DNA from: Blastobasis lacticolella
Taxonomy: Eukaryota; Arthropoda; Insecta; Lepidoptera; Blastobasidae
Direction of reading: 5' to 3'
Assembly (NCBI GenBank): GCA_905147135.1
Contig: LR990050.1
Coordinates: 9,732,001-9,796,000, forward strand
Length of the DNA stretch: 64,000 nucleotides
Of the stretch, positions 46,307 through 57,991 are shown piece by piece. The translations under genes were made by a program, and so were the position numbers. The stretch's first letter is position 1. Each line of letters begins with the position of its first letter. The notes beneath the pieces were generated by a model. That model had not been told where the DNA came from, made no database searches, and was given only the letters and a program-made list of their open reading frames with translations.

Positions 46307-49300
46307 AGAGACTTCACAACTTTGATTGGATAAGACAATGGTGCTAATTATAAGTATTATGTATAACATTAAAAAAGTACGTTTTAATTTTTCACGCCAG
46401 CTATATACCTTAATACATTGATAAAATTTATTGCATTTCTGTTTTGATTCCGAATCGATTAGGGCTTGAAATGATGAATTATACTAGACTTCTTAGTTGT
46501 TACTGAGTCTATTGTGTATTGTGCAAGTATTAAGTTGAAACTCAGGGCACCGAGCAGGCTTCATTTGGTAGGTCAATAATCAGCGAACTGACGTCAGCCT
46601 ATCTGCATCGAAACCGCCAGCTACATCTTTGCATCATTACCCTCCATCGCCTTAAGCTCTGTGGCCGAGTTTGTTGGTATCCCTGATATCGGTCACTCAC
46701 CTAATACATAAACCTATACTAGCTATAGGCATCTCAACCCATGCAGGGGTTTACGTAAACGTCATTGTGGGCTGGAGGAAACGGCGCTGAATCGACAATT
46801 GTGTTGGTCCAGGTAAACGGATTCGCACGGAGTGTGGTCGGGAATAGCCGGACGTGGTTTGGTCTTGGCGGAGGTATCTGTGATAGACAGTACATTCGCG
46901 GTATTAAAAGGTTAGGCACCTTAAGGTCCATTTCAGCTTGCATAAATGACAATTAAGATCTCTATGGCGATTGTTTTCTTAGCAGCATGTTCTGAGAGCT
47001 AGTTTCGAAAATTATAACAGTTTGAATTATAAAACTGATGAACACTAATAAGTAGATACCTTAAGTAACTAGAATTAATAGAATATTTCCATTGAGACGT
47101 GAATTATTTTGTATTACTTACGTTTGAATAGGTATCCTTTTGTATAAATATGAAATGTTATTGAATACGGTTTCAGCACAGAATTGATTACATCTCGCGA
47201 TTTCATCACCGAAGACAACGATTAAAAAATCCAAAGATTTTATTTGTAAATATTAAATTTGCTACCGATTATTTCAATAATCTATGCAAGATGGACTAAA
47301 CTGGGCAGAGCTCTATGCTATCACCGGTAAAATAGGAGCATGAAATGAATTACTAGCTATTCTATACCAAATCTCACATAAGTTAGATTTAGGTTCTAGT
47401 TTATCTATACATTGTACAAAATAAAGTCGCCCGCCGCGTCTGCCACGCGACGGGTTTAATGCGGTTTCACCATCGGTTAGAGAAATTCTTCTCGAAGGTT
47501 TAAATGTTTATTATAGTAAAGAAATGTCGAAAAAACCCCTGCGAAGTCTCGCTAGTAACTATAAAGAAGAAAACGAATACTGTACTACGGTGCAAAAGGT
47601 AATTTAGTGAAAGTAACGGTGAATATTGCAATGATAGTCGTCGAGGATGACCAGGCATTCAATTTAAAGATCACTAAATAAAGTCTCGCGTGCTATTTTC
47701 ACTTGGCACCAATTGGGTTTTATTTGTCCGCTATGAACGAAGATGGGCCTAAAGTGAGCCGGCGTCTTGCAATTTAAGTGTCCATTCCTTGAAAAACTCG
47801 TCCAATGGAACGGCTCAATTGAATAGTTACGTTATAAGTGACACCTAAAGGAAGACTTGTAGTTATGTGGTGATGTCTGGACGTTGCATCGGCGTCGGAG
47901 CCGTTCTCCGCTGGCAGTCCAGGCCTCTGACATATAGGAAATTGCCTCGCTCTCACCGAATCGGCGAAATATATTTCGTTTGGGAACACAAAGCGCGCGA
48001 GAATGCTGCGAAGCAATAATAACCTTCTGCGAATAAAAAAAAACACTAAGTATATATAATTGCTGGCCACGCTATCTTTGTTTGTTGCACACACAAATGC
48101 AGCCTGTTGTAGGTACTTTTTAAGTGGTTGCAGGACACAACAAAACGAATACTTGTGTTAATTACATCATTAAATGATTGTACCTACTTCCTTACTTATT
48201 TAACTATAATACTTATGCGGTTGGTACAATAATACCTTCATGTCCTACAACTCTACACAACTGCAATAAATGCACGCACTTACTGTACGATACCAGTTTC
48301 AAACATGCTAATGAAACGTCGACTATTAAAAGTTGTCCAATTGTCCATGGAATCTCAAATTCGGCTTATGATGATTGTATTAATCCTGGGCATGCGAATA
48401 CTAACTTTATAGAAAATTCAAATATCCAAATCTAAAGCTCCATATAGATTTAATTATGGTTCTGTCGCTTATAGACTCCCACCACATGACCACAATATAA
48501 ATCAAGGCTTATAATCCTCAGCTTAGTTATGTAACTGTACGGTCTGTCTTTTCTTAGTAATCTTTCAGTGCCTACCTAAATAAGACGTTAAGGCTGTTTA
48601 AAAATTATACAAACAAATACAATATCAGTGTAGTTATGTAGGTGCCAACTTAGGCATGTAATCTCCTCATACGTTACCAGATCCACATTGTGCAAGCACT
48701 GGTATTGTACTGATTTGTACTCTGATTCCGACAACAAAGGCGTAATGGTCCAAAACAAAATGGCTAAAGCAGCCGGTGCAATCGGTGCACCATTGTCCCT
48801 AAATACGGTACAAGAGAAAGGCGAATTTAACAAAATGTGCGCATTCATCCGTAGATAAAAGGAGTTTTTAAACCAAGAGAGCTGTCGCTAAATTCTAGTA
48901 GGGTTTAGAGCTAGGATGTCCTCGTTTGGATCACGTAACACCTTTACCGTGAACTGAAAACTATAGTCTGTCATTTAATAAACACACTATTCAAGTCACT
49001 TAAACTTGGGATATGCGTGCCCTGCTTGTCCAAACTTGTGCCCTATGTGTTGAAATACTTATTTGGCGTACTCCGAGTTCCAAGTAAGGCAACCAAGTTG
49101 CGTGATTCAGCCATAATGAGGTTGTGCGGTCACTTAGTTACATTTAGTTTATTAACGCGGAGGACCACGCTCCATCTTGTTGCATAAACGATGCGGCCCA
49201 CCTCGGAGAGTGCCCGCGGCTGCCTCCTCTTCATTATACATACATCATTATACAGTTCCGCTATTACTGCTCAAACAGCCATTATTAGTCACTATGAATT

Positions 49301-52300
49301 TAAACTCTAATTAACAGCCAATATACCATTACAATGTAGACTAAAGGTTTATATGATAAAGTGGTGCACATTTTAAAGTAGCTACGTAACGCGAATAAAA
49401 CGAAAGGTTTCAATACTAAAATCGGCGGACAGAATAAAGTGCATGTGCTGTTACATAGTAAATAATTCTGTCGGGAGCTCCGCCATCCACACTTGCAATA
49501 AAACGAACAATGCAATTTAGCTAGTGCTGTATTCACGCTATGGGTCTGTGAAAGTCGCCCGCAGCCGCGCCGCCGCCGCCCGTCCGCGCCGCGCTGCGCT
49601 GCCGACGATTACCGACAGCCCAAATATAAAACAAAAATAACGGAAATCACTACACCGCAACATATTTAGAGCAGGTGCCGTTATAACAAACCGAACTGCA
49701 TCGCAAAAACAACGAATGGAGAACACATGGGCATGCCCCGCCCATGCCCACATTGCGGAAATATTTTTTCATGCGATGTACGGGGAAATGAAACAAGTTT
49801 TTGTTGTAACTTTTTTGCGTCTGTGAATGATATATCGGCAGTTATTGTGCACTGTAATTATTTGATTTATCTGGGTTTGACTCAAAATGTAAAGCGTCTT
49901 TGTAAAAAGTGTACCTGTACAGCACAAGTGTGACAAAACATGGCACATGCCATCGTAAAATGCAACTGGGTCCGATTTGTGGGAATAGGGTATAAAAATT
50001 GCAGAGGCTGTGTGCGCGTGCCGGCCGCCGCCGCGCCCGCCGCGCGCCGGTATCACTCGCTGCTGCATAAAACATGCAAATTGGACCACTTCGCTGGTGT
50101 GCCTAAGTTCACTCGCTTTTGCACTTTTATGTAAAATCGACACCCATTACTCATGTAAATATTGTTAAATGCAGCTTCGACGCCCCACGTTGTTATGCAT
50201 GTGCCCATGTGGTATCATCACCGCATTATTCCTATAACATTTTACACATTGAATTTTCTATAGGTTGCAATATGTATCCAAGCTTATCTACTTATTGTCT
50301 AGATTCAGCGGCAGATTGATCATTATTTTCACGAAGATTTTTAATTGGCATAGCCTGGGCGAGAGATACGAATTCATTATTAGTATTAACGCCACAATAG
50401 AAGCTAAATGAAGGCGATTGTATGCATGCGCGGGAGAATGGCGCCGTTCGACGCAATAATGAGCGCCTGCTGTTTAATGACTGCCTATACAGTTCTTTTC
50501 ATTCCTAATCGTGACTTTGTATTGGCTTATTTATGTATGGTCTGTTTATTTATTGCAGGAATATTTTCAATGCCTATAATAAGGTATCTTTTCCAATAAG
50601 TAGATGTAAGTTTAGTACCTAACTTTGCATTAATTATTGTCGGGGCATATATTTCCCTACTATCTGAAGCGCTGATTGACTTTTAAATGCAAATACAACG
50701 ATACAAAATCAGATGTTGAGATTATAAACCTTTCATCTTAATTAAGAATTGTTGGTGTTAGGTGTACCTCGCGGGTGGGATGAAAAGTTTCCGACCTAAC
50801 CTAGATACATGATAATTGACAGTATACTGTCATAAGTCGTCTCCCCTCGACGCATACGGACCTAAAACCAATAAGTTCCCAAAACGCAAAACGACCTAAA
50901 CGCATATTGAACCGAACGTAGACGTATTATTATTATTACTTTATTGATGAGGGCTGCCATCTTCATGTTTAGACCAGATACTTACTTTTCATCCCGCCCA
51001 CGTATCATTACCAGAAGAATAGCTGACATTAAATGCCTAAACATACTCGCAAGCAGAATAACGAACATCAAAACTGTGTTACCGGCGTAGCACGAGTAAC
51101 TTCTGCACGGGTAAACTGTTAAAATTGATTCCGTTGCACATTCCGTGCAAAAAATACGATCAGCGTCGGAGTTGCGACCCGCGCAGATAAAGTTTGTCCA
51201 GTCGAAGGTGCTCGGAGATTAACCGGCGCGCGGTCACATCGACTTCATCAATTATCCCCGCCTTCCCCGCGACGGGCCACCGCGAATACCGTGCACCGTA
51301 TTTCACAGACTGAGACCAAGTGCCTTGTCTCGGGTTTTAAGTATTGGCCGTGTATGGTAGAAAATTAAAGTATTAGCCGCTAGGCGTACGGTAGAAAGAT
51401 TGTAGCGCTAACGTCTTCTAATGAGTTAGGTCATTATGCGTCGAGGCCTTAAGTCTGTTTATTATACTTTTGAAGACTCCTCCGCAGACATTTCAAACCG
51501 CATCCGGTCCGATCGTAATCGGGTGGGCGTCAGAACGGAATTTTTCGATGACGAATACTAATTATTTATTTTTGGATGACAAGAGTTGATCTAAATAGGT
51601 GCTTCTCTGTTGTACGGGAGCCATCGACAATACAACTGATCTTTTCATGGCGGAGCTACGTTAAAGAAACGATAATTTTCCGATCCCGACCTGTTTACAA
51701 CCCTATCCTGAATCAATCGAGACCGAATCCTGCCACGATCTCGATCCGATCCCGACCCGATCTCGATCCGTTTATGAGCCGATCCCAAGATGATAAGATC
51801 CCTATCCAATCCTGACACCAAAGTCCAAAAGCATAGTTTTAGCAGCTGTTTATGTTAATTTAATGTTTATAGTGCATCTCTGCCTACGCAGCACAGAGCA
51901 ACAGTTTGCACCTTCATGAAATACCTTTTCCGTTCGCAGTTATTAAAAAATTCAATATCAAAAGCTCGCATCGCTCTGGGCCGTTTTCGAAAGCAATTTA
52001 AACAGAATTTAAGCATAAAAAGAATTTTCATGAATGTGTTATACGTAGTGTTGTATCGTTCGTTATTTTCAGTATTGACTATAGCGATATTTAAATAGCT
52101 CTGATACCTGAATCAATACAATATAAGATGAAGATTGACCAATTAGGCTAGCCAGCCAGACTAAGTGAATAAATAATATCCAAAGTAAGTATCCAAAGCC
52201 ACTGAAATTCTGAACGTAGCCCAGATGATCTATGTAGTAGGTACAGGTGTTCAGCCTTTTCCAGACTGCAGGTTCTCACAAAGGATTTTAAAGTTAATAA

Positions 52301-52317
52301 CTATTGTAGCAAGTGGA

Positions 52318-52445
52318 ACGATGTGTGGTCTCTGCCTACCCCTACGTGAAAAAAGCATGACGGTATGTATAATGTAACTTTGTAACTGATTATGGCACGC
52401 GAGAGCACAATCGGGATTGACACTTAGATGATTATGACCTTTCAC
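52318..52445. repeat. Repeat fragments including a SINE-A 3' end
   Basis: 52322-52380 carries GTGGTCTCTGCCTACCCCTA, a common moth repeat. 52393-52440 carries GGCACGCGAGAGCACAATCG, the 3' end of SINE-A in + orientation. Confidence 0.5.
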
Positions 52446-52509
52446 TTAAATGTTCTTCATGTTAGTTGTTTCTCATAATTAGTGTTGGATTGGTACGTTA
52501 TATTTTATT

Positions 52510-52712
52510 GTATACTAGTGGACCCGGCGCGACTTCGTTCACGTACACCTACCCACCCTCTACCCATTTTTCTTGCTTATAAACCTTCCTCTTGAATCAC
52601 TCTATCTATTAAAAAAAACCGCATCAAAATCCGTTGCGTAGTTTCAAAGATTTAAGCATACAAAGGGACATAGGGACAGAGAAAGCGACTTTGTTTTATA
52701 CTATGTAGTGAT
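52510..52712. repeat. Dispersed element, copy 1
   Basis: It shares with 61058-61262 the order GTGGACCC, GCGCGACTTC, TTGCTTATAAA, CTTCCTCTTGAATCACTCTA, AAAATCCGTTGC and a final ACTTT..TTATACTAT. About 200 bp, no coding capacity. Class unknown; the flanking CTAG and TATACTA could fit a Helitron-like or TA-targeting element. Confidence 0.6.
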
Positions 52713-53338
52713 TATTCTAGAGAAACGTTAATCTTTTCTATGCTGTTTTTAAATATATTTACCTTTTAACCTACTTATAGTATTATGTTTGGTATATAAA
52801 TTTATCTATAGTGCCTATTAATTAAAATTACACGCTGTGGTACTTAGATGGAACGGACTTACTCTCAGTTTATTTTCTTATCGTGCATTCCGGTTGACAG
52901 TTATCTTACCCAAAAAGGTTGCCTCTAAGAAATCGCTTTTGCTGTTTTTGCTCTTAATTTATTCATTCATTAATTCACCGTTTTATCGGATTAATCTTGA
53001 AGTGTACAACAGCTATCCTTTTTTGTAGCTCTGCAACGTAGTGTACCTACGTGTCCTGAAAGGATATTATGAAGTTAGTAAATATTTTCATAGTTACCTA
53101 CAATTGACGACATTAAGATAAAGTGATTGGTAAGACTCTAAATAATATTACAATTATCAATAATATTATTTTCCGTTAAAATAACAAGAGCGGAATATCA
53201 ACGCCGGGTTTGCAACGGTAGTAATTGCAGCGACTGAGAGCGCGGACTATCTCCAGGCGACCAGTGGTCCCCGGACAATGCAATTCGAGTTAGCTACGTC
53301 ACGACCGTGCCCCGACCGCGTCCCATCGGTCCAGCATG

Positions 53339-53479
53339 GCTATCACAAGTGTGTCCGCGACACAGCTCGCGCCGCAAGAGAGCGTTTGTTTCCTTCTATC
53401 AATACTAAGATGAAAGAGATAGCAGTATCTTTGTCGCGCCTTTTCTCGCTTATCGCACGCGAGAGCAACTCGTGCTAGC
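53339..53479. mobile_element. MITE-2 copy 2
   Basis: Aligned over its length with 27251-27391: CACAAGTGTGTCC, CAGCTCGCGC, AAGAGAGCGTTTGT, CAATACTAAGA, AAAGAGATAGCAGTA, CGCGAGAGCA, CGTGCTAG. The termini have drifted from perfect inversion. Confidence 0.65.
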
Positions 53480-56400
53480 CGTACAGGCCACGTGTAACGA
53501 ACCGCTCTCCTCCGAGATGAAAGCGCAAACGGAACCATGCTAAATGCATTTTAGGTGCTACTTCCCGCACAACACAGTACTAAGTTTGCAATAAGCCAAG
53601 CGACGCCGAAGCAATCGATATGTGATTGTGCATTCTTGATCGTTGAATGTTTCTAACGAATAGTTAGTGGATCGAGATTTGAAAGTAAGTACTTGTAGGT
53701 AGGTACCACCATCTGAAGAATCAATTTTATGTGCAGTTGTTAATAGTTTTTTTTTATAGTGTTTACTAAGATATTATAGGTACTAAGGAAATCATATTAG
53801 AAAAGTGTACAGCAACGAATTGGTCTACTTATATCACAAAATAAAAAATGGCCCTCCCCAAGTCACTTCGTCGTAAGAACATAAATGTGGTGTCATTTAT
53901 TCCGTAAGCACTAAACGTGTTTCTGAAGGGATGTTCCTTAGTAAACGACGACGTCGACTCCGCCAACATCTTTTCTGCAGCCTATTCTATATCTACAACA
54001 TAATTGTCAAGTGGCATGACAAAAATATGCATGATGGCTTGCGAGAGGCTGGCATGAAAATAAAGAAACCAGGACATGCCAGGTTATGAGTGTCACTGTA
54101 AGGTGACATTAGTTACCTGGATACAGACCAGTAAGTACCACAGCAGTTGCATCAGTGTTTTTTGTTGAGCGTGCGTGCGTGCGTGTTTGTCTTTTTCTCT
54201 ATTTCTCTGTGTGTCGGTGTGTGTAATTAAATATATTTATAAGGTTATTATTATTAGGTATAATAATAACATTTAAGAACGATGTCAATCTTTGTTTTCA
54301 TAACAATTAAATGCTTTAAGCGCTTCGTTACAACGGCTTATTTTTAAATAAAAAGAAGCTCACAATCGCTTTGATATAAGTATGTGGCTATAGCTGCGAA
54401 GTAAATTATTCTTAAAGTTCCCATGCACCCTCTTATAATACATTCAGTTATTGCTGGGTTAGGCTATTGGGAAATATGTTTCCCATGCACCGGAAGCAGC
54501 GGAAATCGGAGATTGTTTTCAATCGGTATTCGTTTGTTAGCACAACAACAAGGACGGCGATCGAATGCGGGCTGTGATCATTGTTGCATTGTTTATCGCT
54601 TCACAATTATGGAGGATCACTCAGTCGCTGCAGCGTTGGGAACAAATTGAATGTATGAAGCGGTGTGAGTTTATCCTTGCTTTATACCGCACAGCGGGCT
54701 CTTTACGATACAGTGTGTGTTATTTTGTTTTATGCCAGAATTATTACTCTCGTCCCGCATGAGCATACTAACAATGATGCAACTACGAAATTGAAAAGTT
54801 TGATGTAGGACACGGGGAAGCTTTTAAGTCATAAAAGCTGACTACTATTTGAATATAAATACACGAAAAGTTGGCTTTGTTTTTGCCGTATTAAACACAA
54901 AAACGATGTTTGCTGAATCCGTGCTAGAATTCTTGTTTGTGACCTTTTGGAGAAATACCTATTTCTATCTAAAATATAGAGTAACAATGAGGAACATCGT
55001 GGAGCTGAAGTTATAAAAATATGGCGTCATAAGATATTGTAATTGAAGTGGCGGGGTGGGGGCAGCGCGGCGCCCCGGTAAAGTGGCGGCTCTTCGTTCA
55101 AATGGAAACCCAGACCTTCCCGCTTCCACGTAAAATCTTTTCCAAAATAAATGAATCCATACCGTATGGAAATCGCATGCCGTGGAAAGTTTTTATTGAA
55201 AAACTTGAAGAACTGATGAAAATGGCCCGCGTTAAGATCCCCCGCTCTCCTTATGAATGCGATTCGTCGCGAAAGTATCTTTATTATGATCAAACTTACC
55301 TCGCCGTTGTGCGAGTAATGCGTTTGAAGTGGATGGGCTTGCATGAAACATATTGCTTGCAAGATTGTTTAAAAAGGAAAGTTTCGTTTGCTTATCTAGT
55401 CTGTAATTCAGGTTTTATATAATCTGATAATCTCTTTGAACTTTAATTATTTATTTAAAATAAATGCAAGCTTACAGGCAAAATCGGAAGTGTTTACGTT
55501 TAACATTTAATTCAATTCAAAAAATTAATAAATAAAATAATTATAAAAATATAAATTATTATTTGAAATTAATACTTCGTTAATACATTATTTTAATAAA
55601 AAAATATATTATTTTTTAAAATGTCTAGCCGTAATTAAAACAAATATTTATGGCACGAACAGTCTATCAGCAAGTAATGTTGGTACCAGACCTATAAAAT
55701 AAATCATGGCGGACGAAATATAAATGAATAAATTATTCTATTGAATTAGGTCAAGGGGATGTTGTTATAATCCAGTTAGTTAAGATTTGAGTGGAACATC
55801 GAGTGGACACATAGGGCCTGAGAGGCCGAGGCACGGGCCCGAAGCCCGAGGGGTTAAGTAATTGATAAAGCAAACGGTAGCCCTCAATCACGGTCAGTTC
55901 GAAGTTAAACTCGCCAGATATTTATTAAGTTGTCTGCGAACTTATTAATGTGTTACGACGACGAATTTGTTGGCTTCAACAAGTTTGAGGGTAACTGTTA
56001 ATAATTCTGGTAAGCCGTAATTGCGTCTGCATATTTAATTGGAGAACACACAGCACGCAATGAACACAGTGTCTAAGAAAAACTATATCAAGATTTCTAA
56101 GAGATACTTTCTATAATACTTATAACCGCAGAGACTTTAATTCAAAAGGGTAAATAATTAAATTGTGTTTTTTTATCCAGTCAGCTAGAAAAATCATCCA
56201 GAAAGGTATTAGTATAAAAATTATTAGGCAACATTCAGTTGCAGTCATTGTTGTTGTAGGTACCTACTATGTATATCATAAATTAATCATCCATCAGCAA
56301 CACTTTGTCTTGTACCTAATAGACCTAATACTGGACCAGAACTTTTTCCAAGTAGGTGGAGACCTTTGTCGTAATCCTTTGTCTTTGCAGGTAGGTCGGA

Positions 56401-57239
56401 CCGGATCGAGCGTCGTCATTTTTTTATTTACAGATCCAACTACTGGATGGTAGATGGACTACGGGCCTATGGCTACGGCTGCCTTAGATAATCTACAGAC
56501 GACACAGCGGCAAGCGTGCATTTTATACTAATCCTTACGAAGTATAAAATAAAGGCGCTTTCGGATCCGAGGGACGTGGCCGGGCGTCCGACCAAGGTCG
56601 GCTCCTGCCTCTAAAAAATAAGTTGCCTACATTGTACTTAGGAAACATGTTGGTAGTTTAATTAGATTACGCCATTTCTTTCAAAATATTATTTTTAATA
56701 TTAATGTGTAGGTATTTAATTGTAAAATTGAGTTTGTAAATAATTAGTAAAAATTTTTATTAGCATTTTTGGAAAATGAATGAGCTAATAATATAAAACT
56801 AATTCGAAACATAACAAGTTAACAAACACAAAGCCCGTATTATTTGAATGAGTAAATGCAGTATGATTTCGAAAATTCAACTTTCGGTATTGTGTTTTCT
56901 CTAAGAATGTTTAACGGTGCTAGACTTCTTAAGAAATATAAATCATATTTATGAGCACATAATTTTAGTCTACCATTTAACATTAGCTTAGTATAATGGC
57001 AAATCTTTAAATAAATTAGTAGGGAATGTTGGTAGTTCAACGTCGTGACGACTAGTTTAGAATTAACATGTAATTTACGACGCACACGACTGCCGTGACT
57101 CATGCATACTAGACTACTTATTAATAAACATACACAAAGAAAAAATAAACTACTGACTTCCTTTCGCGTGCCTACGGACATAAAAGTTTTTCGTGCGTAT
57201 CCTAACGAAAACATAAATTAGGTAAAATTTACTGCGTTT

Positions 57240-57620
57240 ATAGAGAGCATCCCCTTCGCTACAATATGTCCGTGACGACGCCGAGGGCGCGCGAGGGTCA
57301 ACGGGCCCGCGGCTCGCGCCGGCGAAATTATCAAAACTTTTAAAAGTTACAACTTGGTCGAATGAGAAGCGGGCTTCCTCGGTTTCGCGGAGGAGCCTTC
57401 GTGGTGTTCGGTCCTTGTCTGGTCGGAAGGGAAAGAGTCAGAGGGCAGAGCGGCCGCGGCGGGCCGGTGCCGAGGCCGCCGCGAGCGCGCCGCGCGCCAG
57501 TCTCGCCGCTGCGATGCCGGGGGCGCACGCCACGCCGCCCCACTGCGACTTCTCCACGCCGCGATCGCGCGAAATCTTTGCCCAACTAATAAATCACTGG
57601 AGCCAAAAGTAAACCCTCAC
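57240..57620 (+). promoter_or_regulatory. CpG-rich block upstream of the signal-peptide gene
   Basis: About 380 bp much richer in GC and CpG than the surroundings, 250 bp before the ATG at 57865. It may hold the promoter or 5' UTR. Short open frames in it on both strands are of the kind expected from base composition. Confidence 0.4.
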
Positions 57621-57864
57621 GAACAGATTATAACGGGATATGAGATAACGACCCCGCGGCCGGCTAGTGATTAATCGGCAAAGTCTTTTCGGTTCAAATG
57701 ATCCGAACCGAAGCGTAATCTCGGAGTTTCGAATTAGGTGCGTGTAATGTAAACAGATAAACATTGTTGAAGTTTTTCGGTATTATTTGTTGATAAGACT
57801 TGCGCCGGTTGTGGATGCATCTAAGGGTGTGGAGCATGGTGCGTAAGCAGTAGCCGCGAGTGGC

Positions 57865-57991
57865 ATGGCAGTGCGCGCGCTGTGGCTGCTGTGCGGCGCG
57901 CTGGCGGCCGCCTGGGCCGACTCCTGGACCGCCTACCAGGAGCAGCCCTGCTGCCGCCCGGTGACGCATCACCGCGTGAGACACCACAGAG
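57865..57991 (+). CDS. First coding exon of an unrecognised secreted or membrane protein
   Basis: ATG at 57865 opens a typical signal peptide (MAVRALWLLCGALAAAWA, cleavage likely after residue 18). A mature start follows with WTAYQEQPCCRPVTH and a His/Arg-rich stretch. The exon ends in phase 1 at 57991 before GTAATA. The bases are far richer in GC than the flanks, as in a conserved 5' exon. The CC pair suggests a disulphide-bearing extracellular domain beginning in the next exon. I do not recognise the family. No downstream exon is evident to 64000, so intron 1 would exceed 6 kb. Confidence 0.6.

Larger units (their letters stand above)
46307..57239. other. Intergenic, no gene recognised
   Basis: About 11 kb without a supportable multi-exon gene. 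It contains GC-rich patches (49555-49610 and 50010-50050), degenerate GATCCGATC repeats (51670-51800), repeat fragments and two open frames of doubtful status (50408-50599 and 55048-55422). Confidence 0.4.

Noticed and set aside
49727..49933. Cys-rich open frame (CPHCGNIFSC) suggesting a zinc finger
   Set aside because: Spacing does not fit a known finger, the frame overlaps open frames in other phases, and no splice context supports it.
51670..51810. Coding or CRISPR-like GATCCGATC repeats
   Set aside because: The repeats are degenerate, unevenly spaced and eukaryotic simple-sequence in character.
57415..57612. Arg/Ala-rich open frame in the CpG block
   Set aside because: Open frames occur on both strands here because of base composition; no splice or homology support.
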